Shown here piece after piece: positions 55,825-64,000 of a stretch of DNA of 64,000 bases. The stretch lies in NCBI RefSeq assembly GCF_964340395.1, contig NC_135561.1, positions 23,186,486 to 23,250,485 of the forward strand. Direction: 5' to 3'. This stretch comes from Glandiceps talaboti (Eukaryota; Hemichordata; Enteropneusta; Spengelidae). Position 1 is the stretch's first letter. Each line of letters starts with the position of its first letter. The notes under the pieces are model-generated. The model did not search any database, was not told where the DNA came from, and saw nothing but the letters and a program-made list of their open reading frames with translations. The position numbers and the translations under genes were made by a program.

Positions 55825-58318
55825 TAGTAGTTTAGACTGGTCAGCACTTCAACCACCCCTTTAGTAATTTAGACTGGTCAGCACTGCAACCATCCCCTTT
55901 AGTAGTTTAGACTGGTCAGCACTGCAATCATCCCCTTTAGTAGTTTTAGACTGGTCATCACTGCAACCACCCCTTTAGTAGTTTAGACTGGTCAGCACTG
56001 CAACCACCCCTTTAGTAATTTAGACTGGTCAGCACTGCAACCACCCCTTTAGTAATTTAGACTGGTCAGCACTTCAACCACCCCTTTAGTAATTTAGACT
56101 GGTCAGCACTGCAACCAACCTCCATTAGTAGTTAAGACTGGTCAGCACTTCAACCACCCTCCTTTAGTAATTTAGACTGGTCAGCACTTCAACCACCCCT
56201 TTAGTAATTTAGACTGGTCAGCACTTCAACCACCCCTTTAGTAATTTAGACTGGTCAGCACTTCAACCACCCTCCATTAGTAGTTTAGACTGGTCAGCAC
56301 TGCAACCACCTCTTTAGTAGTTTTAGACTGGTCAGCACTGCAACCACCCCCTTTAGTAGTTTAGACTGGTCAGCACTGCAACCACCCCATTGGTAGTTTT
56401 AGACTGGTCATCACTGCAACCACCCCTTTAGTAGTTTAGACTGGTCAGCACTGCAACCATCCCTTTAGTAATTTAGACTGGTCAGCACTGCAACCATCCC
56501 CTTTAGTAGTTTAGACTGGTCAGCACTGCAATCATCCCCTTTAGTAGTTTTAGACTGGTCATCACAGCAACCACCCCTTTAGTAGTTTAGACTGGTCAGC
56601 ACTGCAACCACCCCTTTAGTAATTTAGACTGGTCAGCACTGCAACCACCCCTTTAGTAATTTAGACTGGTCAGCACTTCAAGCACCCCTTTAGTAATTTA
56701 GACTGTTCAGCACTGCAACCATCCCCTTTAGTAGTTTAGACTGGTCAGCACTGCAACCATCCCCTTTAGTAGTTTTAGACTGGTCATCACTGCAACCACC
56801 CCTTTAGTAGTTTAGACTGGTCAGCACTTCAACCACCCCTTTAGTAATTTAGACTGGTCAGCACTTCAACCACCCCTTTAGTAATTTAGACTGGTCAGCA
56901 CTGCAACCACCCTCCATTAGTAGTTAAGTCTGGTCAGCACTTCAACCACCCTCCTTTAGTAATTTAGACTGGTCAGCACTTCAACCACCCCTTTAGTAAT
57001 TTAGACTGGTCAGCACTTCAACCACCCCTTTAGTAATTTAGACTGGTCAGCACTTCAACCACCCTCCATTAGTAGTTTAGACTGGTCAGCACTGCAACCA
57101 CCCCATTAGTAGTTTTAGACTGGTCAGCACTGCAACCACCCCCTTTAGTAGTTTAGACTGGTCAGCACTGCAATCACCCCCTTTAGTAGTTTAGACTGGT
57201 CAGTACTGCAACCACCCCATTGGTAGTTTTAGACTGGTCATCACTGCAACCACCCCTTTAGTAGCTTAGACTGGTCAGCACTGCAACCATCCCCTTTAGT
57301 AGTTTAGACTGGTCAGCACTGCAACCATCCCCTTTAGTAGTTTTAGACTGGTCAGCACTGCAATCATCCCCTTTAGTAGTTTTAGACTGGTCAGCACTGC
57401 AACCACCCCTTTAGTAGTTTTAGACTGGTCAGCACTGCAACCACCCCTTTAGTAGTTTAGACTGGTCAGCACTGCAACCATCCCCTTTAGTAGTTTAGAC
57501 TGGTCGGCACTGCAACCATCCCCTTTAGTAGTTTTAGACTGGTCAGCACTGCAACCATCCCCTTTAGTAGTTTTAGACTGGTCAGCACTGCAACCATCCC
57601 CATTAGTAGTTTAGACTGGTCAGCACTGCAACCACCCTCCATTAGTAGTTTAGACTGGTCAGCACTTCAACCACCCTCCATTAGTGGTTTAGACTGGTCG
57701 GCACTGGAACCACCCCCTTTAGTAGTTTTAGACTGGTCAGCACTGCAACCACCCTCCATTAGTAGGTTAGACTGGTCAGCACTGGAACCACCCCCTTGAT
57801 GTTCCATCCTCGATAGCGATGTTCAGTCGTGTGTCGTATTTTATCGGAAGAACATCCGAGGTCTAGCAGATAGACTACACTTCAACCACCCATCATTAGT
57901 AGTTAAGACTGGTCAGCACTGCAACCACCCTCCATTAGTAGTTAAGACTGGTCAGCACTGCAACCAGCCCCTTTAGTAGTTTTAGACTGGTCAGCACTGC
58001 AACCACCCCCTTTAGTAGTTAAGACTGGTCAGCACTGCAACCAGCCCCTTTAGTAGTTTTAGACTGGTCAGCACTTCAACCACCCCCTTTAGTAGTTCAG
58101 ACTGGTCAGCACTGCAACCACCCTCCATTAGTAGTTAAGACTGGTCAGCACTTCAACCACCCTCCATTAGTAGTTCAGACTGGTCAGCACTGCAACCACC
58201 CTCCATTAGTAGTTAAGACTGGTCAGCACTGCAATCATCCCCTTTGTAGTTTTAGACTGGTCAGCACTGCAACCACCCCCTTTAGTAGTTTAGACTGGTC
58301 AGCACTGCAATGCCACCC
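55825..58318. repeat. 36/37-bp minisatellite 3' of the gene (about 65 copies)
   Basis: Unit TTTAGTAGTTTAGACTGGTC + AGCACTGCAACCACCCC. Variants include AGTAATTTAG, CTTCAACC, CATCCCC and CCTCCATTAG, with nested block duplications. About 80 bp of unrelated sequence (57797-57878) interrupts it. Confidence 0.97.
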
Positions 58319-58595
58319 TCCGTTTGCAGTATAGTATGAAAATTAAATAGAACATTGATATACCTTATTGATTCTCTGAATGTCAAATGGTATGTATTAA
58401 TTACAGCCTGAAAAAGATATTTTGATGATTTCATGAGACTTGTTACATTTTGAGTAACTATCATTATACATATCATAGAGATTCCATTCCAAAGATAAAT
58501 GTATTACTATCTACAGTTCTGTCTGTTGATATATTATAGTTGTCCAAATAAATATATCATGTATTGTATGCATAAACTTGTGAACGGTTGATTAT
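58319..58595. other. Unique stretch between arrays
   Basis: No coding or repeat similarity recognised; has AATAAA at 58547. Confidence 0.4.
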
Positions 58596-58774
58596 ATTTA
58601 TGTGTGTGTGTGTGTGTGTGTGTGTGTTTATCTATTGATGTGTGTATAAGTGTGTATGTATGTATGTACGTACACGTTCGTATGCATGTATGTATGTATG
58701 TATGTATGTATGTATGTATGTATGTATGTATGTGCGTACGTGTGTGTGTGTATGTATGTATGTTTGTTTGTGTT
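58596..58774. repeat. (TG)n and (TATG)n microsatellites
   Basis: TG run at 58600-58627, then GTAT tetramers to 58774. Produces false Cys/Val/Tyr frames. Confidence 0.95.
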
Positions 58775-58810
58775 TACCTTCCGTAAGGTAGGTTATAATA
58801 TACCAATGAA

Positions 58811-58857
<47 letters not shown>

Positions 58858-60121
58858 TGTGTCTGTGTCTGTATCACCATTTCCGAAAAAACGGCTGCAT
58901 CAATTCAAACGAAATTTCATAGACATGTTCCTTAGGGTAATGGCCAGAACTGATTAGGTTTTGCTAATAATCCAATGAATATTAATGACCAATTTGAGTA
59001 ATTAATCGATCGAACGAGTATAAAGTTGGCTTCAGATTCAGGTAGCGTTATCTTATGAAAGTTATATTGAGCGTCATGTGGCCTCAGATCTGAAGACACC
59101 CGACGGACTCAAACCTGAAATAATACCGTTGAGACTACAGGGAAGGATTCTGCTTCACTGCCGTCGAGTGTATTCGGATCTGAGGCTATCTGACACTCAA
59201 TATGACGCTACCTGAATCTGAATCTGATGCCAACTTTACACTCGTGCTCTACACAGCTCTACACTGAGAGAGACTTTTCTGGGGTTTCGTCCGTGCAACC
59301 TTTTTTTGTGTTTCCGTTGGACATATCTGCACTCTGCATTGGCTGGACAAACAAAAGGAGAAAAAAGAAGACCAAGGCAGGGTATTTAACTTGATTCAAG
59401 AAAACAATTTTTTTTCTTGGCCTTAAAATAGGTTTACAATGAGCGTGGAGTTCACAAACAGGTGAAATATTTATCATCGTTTCAATATCGTCAAATATGG
59501 ACTTATCGTTTTCAAATTTCACACACTAATGTGCAGATGAATAAAGAGAAATCGTGTCTTTTTAGATTTTTGATTAGAAGTTTAGGAAGTATTATATTGA
59601 CCTCAAACCGTCTCCTTTTTACCGTGTTCTTTTCCGATTTCTCTCGATAACAAACTACCGCTGTTTGTTGCAAGGCTTGTACATAATAATTTATCTAGCT
59701 TGATCGGTATCTCAGGATATAAATACACTCTCACATATTTATCGGGTGTAATAATCTATAATTTATACCCAAATGTGTGTGGTCAAAATATGGAAAATAG
59801 ACCAAGCCTCGCCTAGCCTACGAAGAAAATTTCGCGACAATGTATCAATAATGGTGACCTATACATTGACCTCTATATAATATTAGTGTACAGTGAGGGC
59901 GCGCCACTCAACAAAATCTTGACCGTAGGGGATCACGAAAGCCGAGTGAAGTCGAGGATGGCAAGCTTTCCTGTGCTGAGAATAGGAGGCGTAGCGGGCA
60001 TTTCAACAACATTTTTGACAACTAACTTTCATTGGGACTTGACGAATCACAGATATAGAACTAAATTTCTTGCATAAATCATGAAATTCCTTACGGAAGG
60101 CATTAAGTTTAAATCTGGTTA
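58775..60121 (+). mobile_element. Dispersed element B, copy with a nested hairpin element
   Basis: Starts ACCTTCCGTAAGGTAGGTTA and a (TG)n run; shares TCTGCATTGGCTGGACAAAC and TTTTTTTCTTGGCCTT with the intron-10 copy; ends CCTTACGGAAGGCATTAAG TTTAAATCTGG. It contains the palindrome at 59017-59248. Confidence 0.8.
59017..59248. mobile_element. Hairpin MITE of about 232 bp nested in element B
   Basis: CGAGTATAAAGTTGGCTTCA, GATTCAGGTAGCGT pairs with ACGCTACCTGAATC, TGATGCCAACTTTACACTCG. Inner arms CCTCAGATCTGAAGACACCC and GTGTATTCGGATCTGAGG also pair. The whole unit folds back on itself around 59130. Confidence 0.85.
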
Positions 60122-60294
60122 CCATTATAATATAGTCTTAACTAGTGATTAACGGGAGATTAATTTTACCAGTAGCCAATAACGAACTGGCCATATCTTT
60201 CGTTTGCGAAAGATATGCCATTGAAGTTTGCAATGTTCGACCAATAGATAACATTACTCTATGGCGTAGAATGCCTGCCAATATTCGAAAATAC

Positions 60295-63175
60295 AATACT
60301 GCAATGACTATATGCAATACTGCAATGACTATATGCAATACTGCAATGACTATATGCAATACTACAATGACTATATGCAATACTGCAATGACTATATGCG
60401 ATATGACTATATGAGATATGACTACATGAGGTGACTACATGCGATATGACTACATGCGATGTGACTACATGAGATGACTACATGCGATATGACTACATGA
60501 GATGACTACATGCGATATGACTACATGAGGTGACTACATGCGATGTGACTACATGAGATGACTACATGCGATATGACTACATGAGATGACTACATGCGAT
60601 ATGACTACACGAGATGACTACATGCGACATGACTACATGAGATGACTATATGCAATACTGCGATGATGACATGATATGCGGCGATTTTGTAATGACGTTA
60701 TGCCATTCGTAGATTATTCAATACGCATAATACGAGTATTAATATGAAACAGGCTAGGGAGTACTCCTCAGCATGTTGCACGTGGTAAGGGGTGGACCAT
60801 TTGATATCCTGGGGGGGAGGGCTTGAAAGATTTTGGGGAAAAAAAGATGCCAAATGGATTTGCTTGAAAACAAAATCCGGATATGAGAGGGTTATGGAAA
60901 AAAAAGATGGACCACTGCTGCTAGAAAAAAATGTCTTGGCAGGGAAATGATGCACAGGTTCGAGTATACTGTTCAAATTGCTCGTACCTCTCCAACCAGG
61001 ACACTTGTCAAATCATGACAAACAGTTTCAAACACATGTCAGGGACCAGTCAGTTTCGTTAGCCTGTGGTACATATAATATTTGTTCTTGTCTCTGTTTC
61101 TTTCATAAATGGTTTAAATATTACTTCATGTAAGGGTTCAAACATAACTATACATAAAAAATATACATATAATACATGTATTACCTAGCTACAACACTAG
61201 TTACAGAACATGCCATGTAAGTGTTTGGCTGTTTCACAATCAGTGCTTCACTTATCTTACACTTTGGGGCAAAAGTGAACTTGAAGGTTTTGTAATGGTA
61301 ACCTTCATACTATTGGATAGTTTATAAAAGAACTTAATCTAAATTGTTCTAGTCTCTTCAGTATGAATTTGTCAAAAGGGATACTATACTTCCTATTTCA
61401 GACACTACATGTATCGACACCACAACTCAAATTCAAGTTTATATTGTACACTAGGTATGACCTCCTAAAGTGCTCTAACACATCAGTAACTTTACTATAA
61501 ATGCAATATCAATGACCCTATACCAATGTTACAGGCCCACTTTTATAACATGGAAAACTTATGTAAAAAGTTATATTTACTTTAGCTTTTCGATGTTTGG
61601 CAATATATATCTCAGAGGCTATGAATAACCTAAAAATCGCCTAAATAGAAACAAAAAACTGCAGATCTGGCGGGGGGGGGGGGGGGGGGGGCCTTGGACT
61701 CCATCACCCCAGAGGCCACTCATTCGTTAAACCAACAATAAGATTCACCAAAATTGATAAAAAAACACACTTAAAAAGCTTCTAGGGGAGATCCCCTAGG
61801 ACCCCCCCCCCCCCCCATAAGAGGTAGACTGTGCATGTCCAAGCCTCAAATCAAAGTTCTTCCCTCCACCTCTTACTGTCAAGATGCTATGAAATTTTAT
61901 TTCAAAAATGTTTCAACCATGTGTAGTTGCTTTTTACATGTTAGAGCTGTCTTGTAAAGCTTGCAAATTATTGTCTGAAAGTGTCTGTGAATAGCCTAAA
62001 CATTGCTTGAGAAGTAAAAAACCTCGAGGGCTTCTAGGGGGACCCCCGAGAACCCCCCGTAAGAGGTAGACATGTTCCAGTCTCAAATCAAAGTTCTTTC
62101 CTCCAACTCTTACTGTCAAGATGCTATGAAACTTTATTTCAAAAATGTTTCAACCTCACAGAGTTGCTTTTTACATGTTAGAGCTGTCTTGTAAAATTTG
62201 TAAATTATTGTCTGAAAGTGTCTGTGAATAGCCTAAACATTGCCTTTAGAAGTAAACATCATCCAGGCCGTTTTCTAGGGGGAGACCGGCTATAACCCCC
62301 CCCCCCCCCCCCCATTCACAGACACTCGCACAAGAGGTGGACATATCCCAGTCTCAAAGCTCTTCCCTCTACAACTTACTGTCAGATGCTATGAAACTTT
62401 ATTCAGGGGGGGGGGGGGGTCAGTGACTATTTGTCGGCCCAATGGAAAAAAAACACTGACACCCCCCACCCCCCCATCCACCAATCTGGAGAAACTGACC
62501 GGTCTATCTGAATGTTTGAGCTCACCAATCAAGTTTCCGATTTGTATTTTCAGTGTGTCACCATACCATGGCATGCTTATTTAATTGAAAATCAAACATG
62601 TATGAAATATGTAGTTTTTTAAATATAATATGTGTGTGATAGAACAGCATCTTTTTACTCTCTCTATTACCGTGTGCCAAAACCAAACAGAAAATTGTGG
62701 CAACAAATGTAGGTTTTCAACATTGACGTAAAAAAAATCCGGATATCTCAAAGAAGCAAAGAAAAAAAAAGTTGCCAGCATAGGAAAAGGAGAAAAAAAT
62801 AATTCTCAGGCAAGCAGGTGGGAAAAAAAAAAATGACTCTCCACCAATCTTCCAAGCCCCCCCCCCCCAGGATATCGAATGGTCTACCCCTTATGCATAT
62901 TGAATAATCTACGAATGGCATAACGTCATTACAAAATCGCCGCATATCATGTCATCATCTCGCATCGCAGTATTGCATGTAGTCATCTAATGTAGTCATA
63001 TCGCATGTAGTCATCTCATGTAGTCACATCGCATGTAGTCACCTCATGTAGTCATATCGTATGTAGTCATCTCATGTAGTCATATCGCATGTAGTCATCT
63101 CATGTAGTCACATCGCATGTAGTCACCTCATGTAGTCATATCGCATGTAGTCATCTCATGTAGTCATGTGTGTCA
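60295..63175. mobile_element. Foldback-type element, 2.9 kb, with tandem-repeat arms
   Basis: Left arm: GACTACATGCGATATGACTA/CATGAGAT repeats (60295-60655), then GGCGATTTTGTAATGACGTT ATGCCATTCGTAGATTATTC (60678-60720), then GATATCCTGGGGGGGAGGGC. Right arm carries the reverse complement of all three in mirror order: CCCCAGGATATCGAATGGTC (about 62863), GAATAATCTACGAATGGCAT AACGTCATTACAAAATCGCC (about 62900-62940), CATGTAGTCATATCGCATGT repeats to 63170. The 1.7-kb centre has no gene but holds three diverged tandem blocks of about 225-240 bp and several poly-G/C runs. Confidence 0.85.
61610..62400. repeat. Three diverged tandem blocks inside the foldback element
   Basis: AGAGGTAGACTGTGC / AGAGGTAGACATGTT / AGAGGTGGACATATC mark successive blocks. 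Each carries CTTACTGTCAAGATGCTATG, and the first two continue with GAGCTGTCTTGTAAA and GAATAGCCTAAACATTGC. Poly-G or poly-C runs lie at similar places in each. Confidence 0.8.
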
Positions 63176-63560
63176 TTTAGATTTATTGTCATGTGTGCAT
63201 CATTCGCCTTGTGTGTGCGTCATTTATAGTCACGAGCACAGGACACGTATTATTGCTTAGATTGCCGCCCTGGATCGCCGTTTTCTTAGGAAGATATCGT
63301 ACGAATCCTGCTGCTACAAATGTGTCAATCTCTAAAGTAGCGGAAATGTTTTTTCCTTACTTACAGGTAGGAATATATAGTCAAAAGGTTGTTATATCTA
63401 GTCTGTAGACCAGGAAAACAACAATCTAAGAAATATTACACGCCCCTGTGGTCATACGTGCATTACTTGCCTTATGTGTGTCATTTATTTCCATACGCTA
63501 GTCATTTGCCATAAGATGTGTGTCATTTGCTCTTACGCATACATAATTAATTTTGTGTGT
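63176..63560. other. Stretch with loosely repeated GTGTGTCATT words
   Basis: No gene recognised. GTGTGTCATT and TCATTTGCC-like words recur several times, perhaps a degenerate tail of the foldback element. Confidence 0.35.
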
Positions 63561-63569
63561 CACTTACGT

Positions 63570-63666
63570 TAGACTGTAAGATACGTCCTGACGTTCCGCC
63601 CTCACCGGCGTGGGAGGGGTTGGCTGAAGTGTGAGGGCGCCCCATCACGGCGTACCTTACAGACTA
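63570..63666. mobile_element. 97-bp MITE with 9-bp target-site duplication
   Basis: Left end TAGACTGTAAGATACG and right end CGTACCTTACAGACTA are inverted repeats with few mismatches; an inner pair CGCCCTCAC / GTGAGGGCG is exact. The direct repeat CACTTACGT flanks both sides (63561-63569 and 63667-63675). It is much more GC-rich than its surroundings. A 9-bp duplication would suit a Mutator-like (MULE) mover, but that is inference. Confidence 0.8.
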
Positions 63667-63676
63667 CACTTACGTT

Positions 63677-64000
63677 CATCATCATCACACATCATGATCA
63701 AATGTAGACGAATAATAAAAAGTAAGTACCCTAGAGAAGACACTTAACACTCTAAGCCGTCAGATGTAGGTGATGTACACTTGATATCTTGTAGATGTAA
63801 TAGAAATTGCCTTGAATGACAGCCACAAAAGCCAGACGATAGTACTTTCAGTTGGTCATTATATGTATAGACTATTTATAGAACTTATGGTATATTTTAT
63901 TTCATTTATTTCATTCATCTAGATTAACTGGTATATACCGAGTACCGTTATGATATGGCAAGTCGGGCAAAAAAGTCCCCTGAATGTTAGATCCTTGATA
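63677..64000. other. Right edge, no recognised feature
   Basis: AT-rich, no open frame with recognisable similarity. Confidence 0.4.

Noticed and set aside
58604-58922. Cys/Val/Tyr/Met-rich frames
   Set aside because: TG and TATG microsatellites joined to element B sequence.
59886-60077. 63-codon frame near the end of a B element
   Set aside because: No recognisable similarity, lies within mobile DNA, and no splice or promoter context.
1-64000. A defence, secretion, biosynthetic or other multi-gene system
   Set aside because: Only one host gene is present. All other long frames are mobile-element relics or repeat artefacts.

Overview
The window is animal genomic DNA, AT-rich and dense in repeats, carrying one recognisable host gene on the + strand. 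GT-AG introns, conserved SLC17 protein blocks split over short exons, CR1/L2-type LINE fragments and many tandem arrays point to a marine invertebrate metazoan; I cannot name the species. No prokaryotic features are seen.

The host gene is a complete SLC17-family (sialin-like) anion transporter. Eleven coding exons (1592-1888, 3617-3650, 25090-25289, 25874-25961, 34243-34329, 35210-35346, 40806-40952, 41066-41198, 45133-45278, 51561-51653, 53315-53509) join in frame to a 518-residue 12-TM protein. Only about 1.56 kb of the 52-kb span is coding. By my coordinates about half of the span is tandem arrays, and much of the rest is decayed mobile DNA.

Layout: 1-1.33 kb dispersed element A; exon 1; exon 2 at 3.6 kb; a decayed LINE (minus strand, 3.9-6.4 kb, resuming 20.33-20.47 kb) split by a 13.9-kb minisatellite of about 300 units of 46/48 bp; a second LINE (20.6-22.7 kb, +); element A; exons 3-4; a 58-bp CRE/CCAAT-like array; a CR1-like LINE (27.0-28.75 kb, minus); element B; microsatellites; exons 5-6; 23-bp and 34-bp arrays; element A and a palindromic MITE; exons 7-8; a 2.8-kb 22-bp array; exon 9 running directly into a 5-kb 45-bp array; element A; exon 10 running directly into a 39-bp array; terminal exon. 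Downstream lie a 36/37-bp array (55.8-58.3 kb), B elements, a 2.9-kb foldback element (60.3-63.2 kb) and a 97-bp MITE.

Main discovery: the arrays in introns 9 and 10 are tandem copies of the last 45 nt of exon 9 and the last 39 nt of exon 10, and in both the repeat register coincides with the exon/intron border. Thus this gene has twice turned a coding-exon end plus its 5' splice site into a minisatellite. In intron 10 this gives eleven evenly spaced, mostly perfect CAG|GTAAGT donors in steps of 39 nt (a multiple of 3). In intron 9 many repeats encode the SLC17 consensus L-D-I-A-P where the exon itself now reads Q-D-L-A-P, so the array looks like a fossil of an older exon. The giant intron-2 array was likewise seeded from coding DNA, the coiled-coil ORF1 of a LINE.
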